Shown piece by piece: positions 34,846 to 44,156 of a stretch of DNA of 64,000 nucleotides. The first letter of the stretch is position 1, and every line of letters begins with the position of its first letter. The notes under the pieces are model-generated. The model did no database searches and had not been told where the DNA came from. It saw only the letters and a program-made list of their open reading frames with translations. Made by a program: the position numbers and the translations under genes. The stretch comes from Bradyrhizobium manausense (GTDB lineage: Bacteria; Pseudomonadota; Alphaproteobacteria; Rhizobiales; Xanthobacteraceae), in assembly GCF_018129685.1 (NCBI RefSeq), contig NZ_JAFCLG010000001.1, forward strand, positions 1,054,001 to 1,118,000, in the 5' to 3' direction.

Positions 34846-37800
34846 CCGAAGGCGGGATTTCGGCACCCTTCATCCGTTATCCCATCGGCACATCGCTGCT
34901 GATGGCCGGCATTCTCTTTGTCGGTCTCGTCGCCTATCCCCTGCTGCCGGTCGCGCCGCTGCCGCAGGTGGACTTCCCGACCATCCAGATCACGGCCAAT
35001 TTGCCGGGCGGCAGCCCGGAGACGATGGCCTCGTCCGTCGCGCAGCCGCTGGAGCGTCAGTTCGCCCAGATTCCAGGCATCGCGCAGATGACCTCGACGA
35101 GCTATCTGGGCACCGCGTCGGTCACCATTCAGTTCGACCTCAACCGCAGCATCGACGGCGCCGCCAACGATGTGCAGGGCGCCATCAACGCCGCCAGCGG
35201 CCAGTTGCCGAAGAACCTGCCCTCGCCGCCGACCTATCGCAAGGTCAACCCGGCCGATTCGCCGATCCTGCTGCTGTCCGCGACATCGGACACGCTGCCC
35301 CTGACCACCGTCAGCGATTCGATCGACGCCCAGCTCGCCCAGCAGATCAGCCAGATCTCCGGCGTCGCCCAAGTGTTCATCGGCGGCCAGCAGAAGCCCT
35401 CGGTCCGCGTGCAGATCGATCCGGCGAAACTCGTGGCCAAGGGCCTGTCGCTCGAAGACGTCCGCAGTGCAATCGGCATCACCACGGTGGATAGCCCGAA
35501 GGGCAATATCGACGGCGACAAGCGCGCCTACACGATCTACGCCAACGACCAATTGTTGCAGTCCAAGGACTGGAACGACGTCATCATCGCCTACCGCAAC
35601 GGCGGCCCGTTACGGATCAGGGACATCGGCCAGGCGGTCACCGGTCCCGAAGACGCCAAACAAGCGGCCTGGGCCAACGGCAAGCGCGGCGTGTTCCTGG
35701 TGGTGTTCAAACAGCCGGGCGCCAACGTCATCGAGACCGTCGACAGGATCAAGGCGACCCTCCCCCGACTCGTTGCGGCGATCCCGCCCGCGATCAAGAT
35801 CGAGGTCATCAGCGACCGCACCACGACCATCCGCGCGGCCGTCGAGGACGTCCAGTTCACGCTCATCCTCACCATCGCCCTCGTGGTCATGGTCATCTTC
35901 GTCTTCCTGCGCAGCTTCTGGGCGACGGTCATTCCCACCGTGACGGTTCCGCTGGCGCTGCTGGGCGCCTGCGCCCTGATGTGGGCGTTCGGTTATTCGC
36001 TCGACAATCTATCGCTGATGGCGCTTACGATCGCGGTGGGCTTCGTGGTCGACGACGCTATCGTGATGCTCGAGAACATCACGCGCTACATCGAGGAAGG
36101 CGAAAAGCCGCTCGCCGCCGCCTTCAGAGGCTCCAAGGAAATCGGCTTCACCATCGTCTCGATCTCGATCTCGCTGGTCGCGGTGCTGATCCCGCTGCTC
36201 TTGATGGGCGGCATCATCGGCCGCCTGTTCCGCGAATTCGCGGTGGTGCTGGCGATGACGATCTTTGTTTCCATGTTCGTGTCGCTCACGCTGACCCCGA
36301 TGATGGCCTCGCGCTTCCTGCGCGCCCATGGTGAGGTCACCCACGGCAAGTTCTATCAGTGGAGCGAGCGCGCCTTCGACGCGATGCTGCGCGGCTACGA
36401 ATATGGGCTCGACCACGCCATGGCCTGGCGGCGCACAACGCTGGTGATCTTCTTCGCCACGCTCGGCCTGTCGGTATACCTCTTCATCCTGATCCCGAAG
36501 GGCTTCTTTCCGCAGCAGGACGTCGGCCTGATCACCGCGACCTCGGAAGCCTCGCAGGACATCTCCTTCGCCGAGATGCAGCGCCGCCAGGTCGAACTCG
36601 GCCAGATCGTGATCGCCGATCCCGCCGTCGCGTCGGTGGCGATGAACATCGGCGGCAGCGGCCGCGCCGGCAACAACGGCAACATGTTCATCACGCTGAA
36701 GGCACGCGATCAGCGCGAGGCATCCGCGCAGCAGATCATCGCGCGGCTGCGCCCCAAGCTCGAAAAGGTCGCCGGCGCCCGCCTCTATATGCAGGCCGCC
36801 CAGGACGTCCGCCTCGGCGGCCGTCCGACGCGCACACAGTTCGAGTTCACCTTGCAGGACGCCGATCTCGGCGAGCTCAATTCGTGGGCGCCCAAGATCC
36901 TCGCCAAAATGCAGACGCTGCCGGAGCTGCGCGACGTTGCGACCGACCAGCAGACCCAGGGCACCACGGTCCAGCTCAAGATCAACCGCGACACCGCCTC
37001 GCGCTACGGCATCCAGCCGCAGCTGATCGACGACACGCTGTATGACGCCTTCGGCCAGCGCCAAGTCGCCCAGTATTTCACGCAACTCAACAGCTATCAC
37101 GTGATTCTGGAAATCCTGCCTGAGTTGCAGGGCAACCTGGATTCGTTGAACAAGCTCTACCTGAAATCGCCGCTGACCGGCGACCAGGTGCCGCTGTCGA
37201 CCTTTGCGACCTGGACCACCGATCCGGTCCGCCCGCTCTCGATCAGCCACCAGGGCCAGTTCCCGGCGATCACGATCAGCTTCAACCTCGCCCAGGGCGT
37301 GGCGCTCGGCCAGGCCACGGAGTCCGTTCAGAAGGCGATGGCCGAACTCGGCGCGCCGCCGACGCTCAATTCGAGCTTCCAGGGCACCGCGCAGGCGTTC
37401 CAGCAATCGCTCGGCACCGTGCCGCTGCTGATCCTCGCGGCGCTGGTCGTGGTCTATCTGATCCTGGGCATCCTCTACGAGAGCTACATCCACCCGATCA
37501 CGATTCTGTCGACCCTGCCCTCGGCCGGCGTCGGCGCGCTCGCGATCCTGATGGCGGCCGGCTTCGAGTTCAGCCTCATCGCCTTGATCGGCGTCATCCT
37601 GCTGATCGGCATCGTCAAGAAGAACGGCATCATGATGGTCGATTTCGCCATCGCTGCCGAGCGCGACGGGAAGACGCCGGAGGAATCGATCCGGCAGGCC
37701 GCGCTGCTGCGTTTCCGCCCGATCATGATGACGACGATGGCAGCGCTGCTCGGCGGCGTGCCGCTGATGCTCGGCCACGGCACCGGCGCCGAGATCCGCC

Positions 37801-37979
37801 AGCCGCTCGGCTACGCCATGGTCGGCGGCCTGATCGTCAGCCAGGCGCTGACGCTGTTCACAACGCCGGTCGTCTATCTCTATCTCGACAAGTTCTCGAA
37901 CCTGTTCAAGAGCCATTCGGCCGAAGATGAAGGGCACCTGGCGTCCGAGCACGGCACCGTCAAGGAAGCCGCCGAGTAA
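34842..37979 (+). CDS. RND efflux pump, inner-membrane permease (MdtB/MdtC-like)
   Basis: A 1045-residue AcrB-family transporter of standard length with twelve helices and two large periplasmic loops. Helix 4 carries the proton-relay aspartates in AVGFVVDDAIVMLENI. VDFPTIQITANLPGGSPETM is the usual first-loop motif, and the C-terminal half repeats GILYESYIHPITILSTLPSAG and RFRPIMMTTMAALLGGVPL. It exports drugs or metabolites using the proton gradient. No outer-membrane TolC-type gene is adjacent, so it must use one encoded elsewhere. Confidence 0.95.
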   Translation: MTEGGISAPFIRYPIGTSLLMAGILFVGLVAYPLLPVAPLPQVDFPTIQITANLPGGSPETMASSVAQPLERQFAQIPGIAQMTSTSYLGTASVTIQFDLNRSIDGAANDVQGAINAASGQLPKNLPSPPTYRKVNPADSPILLLSATSDTLPLTTVSDSIDAQLAQQISQISGVAQVFIGGQQKPSVRVQIDPAKLVAKGLSLEDVRSAIGITTVDSPKGNIDGDKRAYTIYANDQLLQSKDWNDVIIAYRNGGPLRIRDIGQAVTGPEDAKQAAWANGKRGVFLVVFKQPGANVIETVDRIKATLPRLVAAIPPAIKIEVISDRTTTIRAAVEDVQFTLILTIALVVMVIFVFLRSFWATVIPTVTVPLALLGACALMWAFGYSLDNLSLMALTIAVGFVVDDAIVMLENITRYIEEGEKPLAAAFRGSKEIGFTIVSISISLVAVLIPLLLMGGIIGRLFREFAVVLAMTIFVSMFVSLTLTPMMASRFLRAHGEVTHGKFYQWSERAFDAMLRGYEYGLDHAMAWRRTTLVIFFATLGLSVYLFILIPKGFFPQQDVGLITATSEASQDISFAEMQRRQVELGQIVIADPAVASVAMNIGGSGRAGNNGNMFITLKARDQREASAQQIIARLRPKLEKVAGARLYMQAAQDVRLGGRPTRTQFEFTLQDADLGELNSWAPKILAKMQTLPELRDVATDQQTQGTTVQLKINRDTASRYGIQPQLIDDTLYDAFGQRQVAQYFTQLNSYHVILEILPELQGNLDSLNKLYLKSPLTGDQVPLSTFATWTTDPVRPLSISHQGQFPAITISFNLAQGVALGQATESVQKAMAELGAPPTLNSSFQGTAQAFQQSLGTVPLLILAALVVVYLILGILYESYIHPITILSTLPSAGVGALAILMAAGFEFSLIALIGVILLIGIVKKNGIMMVDFAIAAERDGKTPEESIRQAALLRFRPIMMTTMAALLGGVPLMLGHGTGAEIRQPLGYAMVGGLIVSQALTLFTTPVVYLYLDKFSNLFKSHSAEDEGHLASEHGTVKEAAE

Positions 37980-38042
37980 CTTGCGTCGCGCGCTTCGCAA
38001 CGCTACAGCGAGACCCTCGGTTCACGCCAACGCGGTCTCGCC

Positions 38043-38621
38043 ATGCCCATGCAATCCAGACTTGTCGCTCTCGCCGTCGCTTCCCTGATGTCGACGAGCG
38101 TTGCGTATGCCCAGCAGGGCGCCAGGAAGAACGCAGCTCCCGCTGCCCCGGCTGCCGCACAGCCCGCGCCGACCCAGCCGCAGGCCCAACCCCAGACCGA
38201 GGGCACGCCGCCGCAACCAGGCTGGATCGCGCGCTGCACCAGCGCGAGCCGCGATGCGCCGCTCGAATGCGCGATCGAGCAGAGCGCCGTCCTGACCAAG
38301 ACCGGTCAGACCATCGTCCTCATCAACATCCGCATCGCGCCGGACACCCGCACGCCGGTCGCACTGCTGCAGCTGCCGCTCGGCCTCAATCTTCCGCTCG
38401 GCGCCAAGCTTCAAGTGGACGAAGGCAAGACGGTCGACCTGCAGATCCAGACCTGCGAGAATCGCGGCTGCTACGCCTCGACGCCGATCGCGCCGGACCT
38501 GCTCGCTGCCTTGCGCTCGGGCAAGCAACTGAAGGTCTCCTTCCAGAACATGGCGAAGGAAATGATCGCGATCCCAATGCCGCTGACCGATTTCGCGGCT
38601 GCCTACGACAAGATCAAGTAA
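38043..38621 (+). CDS. Invasion-associated locus B (IalB) family secreted protein
   Basis: A 192-residue protein with a signal peptide (MPMQSRLVALAVASLMSTSVAYA), an Ala/Pro/Gln-rich linker to about residue 58, and an IalB domain (WIARCTSASRDAPLECAIEQ, LPLGLNLPLGAKLQVDEG, QTCENRGCYAS). The paired cysteines suggest two disulfides in the periplasm. The family was named for Bartonella invasion; its function in soil rhizobia is unknown. A GCGAGACC...GGTCTCGC inverted repeat (38008-38041) ends two bases before the ATG. Confidence 0.88.
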   Translation: MPMQSRLVALAVASLMSTSVAYAQQGARKNAAPAAPAAAQPAPTQPQAQPQTEGTPPQPGWIARCTSASRDAPLECAIEQSAVLTKTGQTIVLINIRIAPDTRTPVALLQLPLGLNLPLGAKLQVDEGKTVDLQIQTCENRGCYASTPIAPDLLAALRSGKQLKVSFQNMAKEMIAIPMPLTDFAAAYDKIK

Positions 38622-38666
38622 CGGTCTCCTCCGTTTTCCGTCGGGGCGCACGCCTTTCTCGCCTCG

Positions 38667-40952
38667 TCATTGCCGCGCCATCTGGGCATTTCCGACGGCC
38701 TCGCCGTCGAGCGTCTGATCGTTGTGCATGGTGACGGTGACGCGAAGCAATCGACCGTCGAATTCGAAGGGCGACTCGTAGTGCGACACCGGGCTGCCGC
38801 GGTCGCGGCCGATGTCCAGGCCCGACCACGAGATCAGCGTATGGAAACCGAGCTGGGTCTGGAGCGAGCCGGCCTTCTCGCCATCGATCAGGAGAGTGTA
38901 CTCGGTAACCCCGGTGCGCGAGCCCCTGGCCGGCGGCTCCTTGCGCAGCAGACGCTCGACGTGAACGCCAAGGCGACGCGCGCCCAGCACCTTGCGGTCG
39001 GAGCGCACGATTTGATGGCTGCCGCCGATGTTGAGGTCGTGCACAAGATGGCCGTCCTTGACATAGAGGCTATACCCCGACGTCGCATCGCCGTGCGCAA
39101 TCAGGACGCCGCTGCCACCGGCGTCCTCGATCTCGACATGCGCCTCAATCGTGTAGCTGCGGCTGCGCACATCGGGAGCAACATCGGTCGGCACATGGCC
39201 CATCCCATGGTGGAAGACGAAATGATGGCGCGCGCCGTGGAAGCGTGCGGCGTTCTCGGCAAAACGCGGACCGAAACGGTCGTCGAGCGGAAGCACGTTG
39301 TGCTTTTCCGCTTCGGCCCACCATGTCGCGATCATCTGCGCCAGCCGTTCCGGCTCTTTCGCGGCGAGATCGTCGGTCTCGGAGAAATCCCGATCGAGGT
39401 GAAACAGCTCCCATTTGTCGTTCTCGAACGGCGTGCCCGGCGGATGGTAGGCGACCGCTTTCCAGCCGTCCTGCCAGAGGCCGCGATGGCCGAACATTTC
39501 GAAATATTGCGCTGATGTTTTCGACGGCGCTGACGCATTCGCGATGGAGCGCGCAAAGCTCTCGCCTTCAAGCGGCATTTGGCGGCAGCCGGCGATCTCG
39601 GCTGGCGCTGCGATGCCGATCAGCTCGAGCAGCGTCGGCGTGAGATCACAGGCGTGGACGAACTGGTGGCGCAGCTCGCCTTTGGCTGCAATGCGCTTCG
39701 GCCAATTGATGACGAAGGGATCGCGGATGCCGCCGCCATGGGTGTTCTGCTTGTAGCGCCGCAGCGGCGTGTTGGAGGCCATGGCCCAGCCATGGGGGAA
39801 ATTGCTGTGGGTGTCGGGCCCCCCGATATCGTCGATGCGGGCGAGCTTCTCCGCGATCGGTTCCGGCTTGAAGTTGAACGGCCCCATCGCATTGACGAAG
39901 CCGAGCGGGCCACCCTCCTGGCTCGCGCCATTGTCGGACATCACGATGATGACGGTGTTGTCGCGGATGCCTGCCGTCTCCAGGAACGCGACGAGGCGCG
40001 CCAGATGCCGGTCGGAATGGTCGAGCATGCCGGCGAAGGCCGCCTGCAGCCGCGTGAACACCCGGCGTTCGTCGGCCGAATGCTCCTCCCACGCTTTTAC
40101 GCCGTCGTTGCGCGGCGGCATCCGCGTGTCTGTCGGCACCAGTCCCATCGCCTTCTGGCGCGCCAGACGCTGCTCGCGCTCGACGTCCCAGCCGTGCGCG
40201 AAGGCGGCGTCGTAGCTGCGAATGATATCCATGGGCGCCTGATGCGGCGCGTGGCAGGCCCCGAGCGCAAGCCAGGTCAGCCAGGGAACATCAGGACGGT
40301 CGGCGACATGATCGCCGATGAAACGGATCGACTGGTCGATCAGATCCTCGGTCAGATGATAGCCGTCGGCATAGGTGCCGGGAGGATCGATGTGCGTGTT
40401 GTCAGAGACCAGCTCAGGCGCGTACTGGTCGGTCTCGGCGTCGAGGAAGCCGTAGAAGCGGTCGAACCCACGGCCCAGCGGCCAACCGTCGAATGGCCCC
40501 GTTGCACCGCTCTCGGTCAGGGGCGTGACGTGCCATTTGCCGACCATGTAGTTGCGATAGCCGTGGGTGCGCAGCATCTCGGCGAGCGTGCCCGCCTCGC
40601 GCGCGATCTTGCCGCGATAGCCAGGATAGCCGGAATCGAAATTGGCGAGGCACCCGACACCCACCGAATGATGATTTCGCCCGGTGAGCAGCGCCGCGCG
40701 CGTCGTCGAGCACATCGCGGTGGTGTGGAAACCGGAATAACGCAGGCCCTCGGCCGCGAGCCTGTCGATGGTGGGCGTCTTGATCGCCGATCCGTAGCAG
40801 CCGAAATCGGAGAAGCCGACGTCGTCGAACAGGACGACCAGAATGTTCGGCGCGCCCGCGGGCGGCCTCGGCGCCTCCGGCCACCATGGCTTTGACTCTG
40901 CAACCGTCTTGCCGACGGTGCCACGGAACGGCGTGCCGCTGCCTGCGCTCAT
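38667..40952 (-). CDS. Large arylsulfatase (sulfatase family, atypical CSTTR motif)
   Basis: The 761-residue protein has the alkaline-phosphatase-like sulfatase domain (PNILVVLFDDVGFSDFGCYG; DNTVIIVMSDNGASQEGG; GKWHVTPL) to about residue 540. A C-terminal beta-rich region resembles a LamG-like extension of the large mycobacterial-type arylsulfatases. The formylglycine site reads CSTTRAALLTGR, with Thr where C-x-P-x-R is usual. No signal peptide is seen. The start MSAGSGTPF has AGGGAG upstream. A TetR gene is divergent 88 bases away. Confidence 0.9.
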   Translation of the reverse strand: MSAGSGTPFRGTVGKTVAESKPWWPEAPRPPAGAPNILVVLFDDVGFSDFGCYGSAIKTPTIDRLAAEGLRYSGFHTTAMCSTTRAALLTGRNHHSVGVGCLANFDSGYPGYRGKIAREAGTLAEMLRTHGYRNYMVGKWHVTPLTESGATGPFDGWPLGRGFDRFYGFLDAETDQYAPELVSDNTHIDPPGTYADGYHLTEDLIDQSIRFIGDHVADRPDVPWLTWLALGACHAPHQAPMDIIRSYDAAFAHGWDVEREQRLARQKAMGLVPTDTRMPPRNDGVKAWEEHSADERRVFTRLQAAFAGMLDHSDRHLARLVAFLETAGIRDNTVIIVMSDNGASQEGGPLGFVNAMGPFNFKPEPIAEKLARIDDIGGPDTHSNFPHGWAMASNTPLRRYKQNTHGGGIRDPFVINWPKRIAAKGELRHQFVHACDLTPTLLELIGIAAPAEIAGCRQMPLEGESFARSIANASAPSKTSAQYFEMFGHRGLWQDGWKAVAYHPPGTPFENDKWELFHLDRDFSETDDLAAKEPERLAQMIATWWAEAEKHNVLPLDDRFGPRFAENAARFHGARHHFVFHHGMGHVPTDVAPDVRSRSYTIEAHVEIEDAGGSGVLIAHGDATSGYSLYVKDGHLVHDLNIGGSHQIVRSDRKVLGARRLGVHVERLLRKEPPARGSRTGVTEYTLLIDGEKAGSLQTQLGFHTLISWSGLDIGRDRGSPVSHYESPFEFDGRLLRVTVTMHNDQTLDGEAVGNAQMARQ

Positions 40953-41008
40953 TTGTTGCTCCCTGTCTGGCCATCGCGGTTGACCCGCGGCGCGTCTCAT
41001 CTTAAATT

Positions 41009-41022
41009 ATAATCCGAATTAT
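41009..41022. promoter_or_regulatory. Possible TetR operator in an AT-rich gap
   Basis: ATAAT-CCGA-ATTAT is a perfect inverted repeat in an unusually AT-rich 40-base island between the sulfatase and tetR start codons. It could be an autoregulatory operator or part of the two promoters; symmetry and location are the only support. Confidence 0.4.
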
Positions 41023-41040
41023 GATTATGATTTAGGACGG

Positions 41041-41727
41041 ATGCAAGCGCGAACGCGACCATCGTTCGATGAGTCTGGATCCCGCGATTTCGACCTGCCG
41101 GGCGTCGCTCCGTCACGCCAGAAGCGCAGTCGCGAGACGACGCTGGCGTTGCTGCGGGCCGGCGCCGACATGCTGCGGACGCGCAGCCTCGCCGAACTCT
41201 CGATCGAGGCGCTGTGCGCCGAGGTGGGCGCGACCGTCGGCGCCTTCTACAGCCGTTTCGAAAGCAAGGAGGCCTATTTCAACGCGTTGATGGCGCTGGC
41301 AGCACGAGACGGCGAACAACGGCTCGGCGAGATCAAGCCACCGTCACCGGATACAGGCCTCGACAAGCTTTGCCACATCGTCGTCGGCGGCATCATCGTT
41401 TGGATGTACCGCCACGAAGGCGTGCTGCGCGCCGCGCTTCAGCACGACGACACTCGGCGAGACAAATGGACCCCATTCAAAGCGCTCGCCAAGACAACCA
41501 CAGAACGCGCCACCCCTCTCCTGCTGCCGGCCATGGGCAAGGGCCGCGCGGCCGCCAAGACCCGCACCATCGCGTTCGGCTTTCAGGTCGTGCTGGGCAC
41601 ACTGGTGAACGCGATCCTCAACGATCCCGGACCGTTGTCGCTTCGGTCGAAAGAGATGGAGACGCGACTCGCCGGTTGTTTGCTGCTGCTGCTCGAGGCG
41701 GAAAGCGGTCAGTCCACGCCCAAATAA
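41041..41727 (+). CDS. TetR-family transcriptional regulator
   Basis: A 228-residue protein with an N-terminal TetR helix-turn-helix (about residues 30-78; LAELSIEALCAEVGATVGAFYSRFESKEAYF) and an all-helical ligand domain. It is divergent from the sulfatase gene and probably represses it and itself. Its 3' end overlaps the end of the convergent livF gene by 19 bases. Confidence 0.9.
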   Translation: MQARTRPSFDESGSRDFDLPGVAPSRQKRSRETTLALLRAGADMLRTRSLAELSIEALCAEVGATVGAFYSRFESKEAYFNALMALAARDGEQRLGEIKPPSPDTGLDKLCHIVVGGIIVWMYRHEGVLRAALQHDDTRRDKWTPFKALAKTTTERATPLLLPAMGKGRAAAKTRTIAFGFQVVLGTLVNAILNDPGPLSLRSKEMETRLAGCLLLLLEAESGQSTPK

Positions 41728-42428
41728 GCCTTCTGCACCTGCGGATCCTCCGCGAGCGCCGCCGCAGTGCCTGACAGCACGCTCTTGCCCACCTGGAGCA
41801 CGGTGGCGAAGTCCGAGACTTCCAGCGCGAGCTCGATCGACTGCTCGGCGAGCAGGATCGTCAGCCCCTCGCGATGCAGGCGGCCGAAGGTCTCGTACAT
41901 GGACTCGACCACGGCCGGCGCAAGGCCGAGCGACGGCTCGTCCAGCATCAGCAGCTTCGGATCGCTCATCAGCGCACGGCCGACCGCCAGCATCTGCCGT
42001 TCGCCGCCGGACATGGTGCCGGCGCGCTGGTTACGACGCTCCTTCAGCCGCGGAAAGATCTCGTAGACGCGCTCCAGCAGCGTCGCCTGGTGCGATTTAT
42101 CGTGCAGCGGCGCCGCACCGAGCTTGAGGTTGTTCTCGACGCTCTGCTGCACGAACAGCCGCCAGCCCTCCGGTGACAGCGCCAGCCCCTTGCGCACGAT
42201 CGCAAAGGCCTTTTGACCGGCGATGTCTTCGCCGCGAAAGCTGATCGTGCCTGAATGCACCGGAATGAGGCCCGCGATCGCGTTCAGCGTCGTGGTCTTG
42301 CCGCCGCCATTGGAGCCGAGCAGCGCGACGACGCTGCCTTCGGGCACTTCCAGCGAGACGTCGGAGATGCCGATGAGGTCGCCGTAGCGCACCTCGAGAT
42401 GTTCGATCCTCAGCAACGGTCCGCTCAT
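41709..42428 (-). CDS. livF: Branched-chain amino acid/amide ABC transporter ATPase LivF
   Basis: A 239-residue ATPase: Walker A LLGSNGGGKTT, signature MSGGERQMLAVGRAL, Walker B LLMLDEPSLGLAP. The LivF-type tail is EVSDFATVLQVGKSVLSG. Last gene of the liv operon; it overlaps livG by ATGA. Confidence 0.93.
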   Translation of the reverse strand: MSGPLLRIEHLEVRYGDLIGISDVSLEVPEGSVVALLGSNGGGKTTTLNAIAGLIPVHSGTISFRGEDIAGQKAFAIVRKGLALSPEGWRLFVQQSVENNLKLGAAPLHDKSHQATLLERVYEIFPRLKERRNQRAGTMSGGERQMLAVGRALMSDPKLLMLDEPSLGLAPAVVESMYETFGRLHREGLTILLAEQSIELALEVSDFATVLQVGKSVLSGTAAALAEDPQVQKAYLGVD

Positions 42429-43192
42429 AGGCCCGGCCCGCCCATCAGTTCGACCGGCGTATGACCGGCGGCGGCCTTCGCAGCGCGCTTGCCGAGATAG
42501 GCTTCTATCACGGCCGGGTTCGAGGTGACCTCGCGCGGCGAACCGCGGGCGATCTCCTTGCCCTGATGAAACACCATGACGCGGCTTGCGAGCGACATGA
42601 TCACTTCCATGATGTGCTCGACGATCACGAGCGTGATGCCGGAACGGTGGATGTCGCGGACGAGATCGATCGCGAGCTTCACCTCATGCGCGTTGAGGCC
42701 TGCCATGGCTTCGTCGAGCAGCAGCACTTTCGGCTCGGTCGCGAGCGCACGCGCGATCTCCAGCCGCTTGCGGCCGGGGGTGCCAAGCGAGCGTGCCGGC
42801 GCATCGGCAAGCCTGATCATGCCAACGCGCTCCAGCACGGCACGGGCTTTTGTCTCGGCCTCCTTGCGATGCGACGTGCGCAGGAATGCGCCGATCATGA
42901 CGTTCTCGAGCACCGTCATGCCTTCGAAGGTCTGCGGCACCTGGAAGGTGCGCGCAAGTCCAAGTCCGGCACGCAGCTCCGGCGTCAGCTCAGTGATGTT
43001 GCGTCCCCCGAACAGGACGCTGCCGGACGTGGTCTTGAGATCGCCGGTCAAGCAATTGAAGAATGTCGACTTGCCCGCACCGTTCGGGCCGATCAGACCG
43101 AGAATGTCGCCCTGCTCCAGCGTTACGGAGGCGTCGTCCACCGCCTTGAAGCTGCCGAACGCCTTCGTGATCCCGCGCGCCTCAAGGAGCAT
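42425..43192 (-). CDS. livG: Branched-chain amino acid/amide ABC transporter ATPase LivG
   Basis: A 255-residue ATPase with Walker A IGPNGAGKSTFFN, Walker B VLLLDEAMAGLNAHE and the LivG-type insertion ELTPELRAGLGLARTFQ. The signature region reads SLGTPGRKRLEIARAL, replacing the usual LSxGxxR, as seen in several LivG members. The gene overlaps livM by 11 bases upstream and livF by four downstream. Confidence 0.92.
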   Translation of the reverse strand: MLLEARGITKAFGSFKAVDDASVTLEQGDILGLIGPNGAGKSTFFNCLTGDLKTTSGSVLFGGRNITELTPELRAGLGLARTFQVPQTFEGMTVLENVMIGAFLRTSHRKEAETKARAVLERVGMIRLADAPARSLGTPGRKRLEIARALATEPKVLLLDEAMAGLNAHEVKLAIDLVRDIHRSGITLVIVEHIMEVIMSLASRVMVFHQGKEIARGSPREVTSNPAVIEAYLGKRAAKAAAGHTPVELMGGPGL

Positions 43193-44156
43193 GGCTTGCC
43201 CCCGTCTCGGTGGTTGGTTTCCTGCGCCGCATGAGCAGGCTGAGCAAGCCTCCCGGCTGGAAGCGCGCGATCAGCACGATGATCGCGCCATAGAGCACGA
43301 AGGTGAGGCCTGCGCCCTTGCCGCCGAGCCAGGAGTTGGAGATCTCCTCCAGCGGCACCAGGATCGCCGCCCCCACCAGCGGCCCGAACAGCAGCCCTGC
43401 TCCGCCCAGCGCCGCCATGATCAGAATCTTCACCGAGATCAGGATGCCGAGACCGGACTCGGGATCGACGAAGCCGAACATCATCGCATAGAGCGCGCCA
43501 GCCACGCTCGTCAGCGCCGCGCTCAGCATGTAGGCGTAGAGCTTGGTGCGGCTCGCGGGCGCGCCGAGCGAGCGCGCGGCACGCTCGGAATCCTTGATCG
43601 CACGCAGATAAAATCCCATCCGGCTGTTGGTCATCCACCATGTGATGAGAAGCGTGATCACGAGCACGGCGAGGAAGAGATAGTAATACGGCAGCGACGA
43701 CAGGAACGAGAGATCGAAGATGTTGCGCGGGACCGTCGGCCCGGAGAGGCCGACGGCCGCTCCTAGCCAGTCGGTGTTGGTGACGATCAGCCGCATCGTC
43801 TCGGCGACTGCGATCGTCGCCATGCTGAAATAATGCCCTGACAGCCGCAGCGTCGGCACGCCGATGATCGCGGCAAGCCCGACCGCGATAACAATGCCGC
43901 CGGGAATCCCGAGCAATGGCGACAGCCCGAACTTGGCATAGCTCCCCATCGCGGCATAGGCGCCGCAGCCGAAGAACACGACATGCCCGACCGAGACCTG
44001 CCCGGCATAGCCGCCGACGATATTCCAGGCGGAGGCCGCGATGGCATAGAGCAGCACCAGCGCACCCAGGCGCTGCTGGAACGGCGAGGACAGCAGCAAC
44101 GGATAGGCGATCGCAGCGGCTGCGACGACAGAGAGCCAGATCAGGCGCCGCATCAC
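43182..44156 (-). CDS. livM: Branched-chain amino acid/amide ABC transporter permease LivM
   Basis: A 324-residue inner-membrane protein with about ten helices. VGGYAGQVSVGHVVFFGCGAY is the LivM signature and GFYLRAIKDSERAARSLGA is the coupling loop. It pairs with LivH to form the channel. It overlaps livH by four bases and livG by eleven. Confidence 0.93.
   Translation of the reverse strand: MMRRLIWLSVVAAAAIAYPLLLSSPFQQRLGALVLLYAIAASAWNIVGGYAGQVSVGHVVFFGCGAYAAMGSYAKFGLSPLLGIPGGIVIAVGLAAIIGVPTLRLSGHYFSMATIAVAETMRLIVTNTDWLGAAVGLSGPTVPRNIFDLSFLSSLPYYYLFLAVLVITLLITWWMTNSRMGFYLRAIKDSERAARSLGAPASRTKLYAYMLSAALTSVAGALYAMMFGFVDPESGLGILISVKILIMAALGGAGLLFGPLVGAAILVPLEEISNSWLGGKGAGLTFVLYGAIIVLIARFQPGGLLSLLMRRRKPTTETGASHAP

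Noticed and set aside
36009..38000. A 663-codon open frame opposite the RND pump
   Set aside because: Antisense shadow of a well-supported pump gene; composition is dominated by Arg, Asp, Glu, His and Gln without domains.
38622..38645. ACGG...CCGTTTT as a terminator for the ialB-like gene
   Set aside because: A four-base stem is not convincing.
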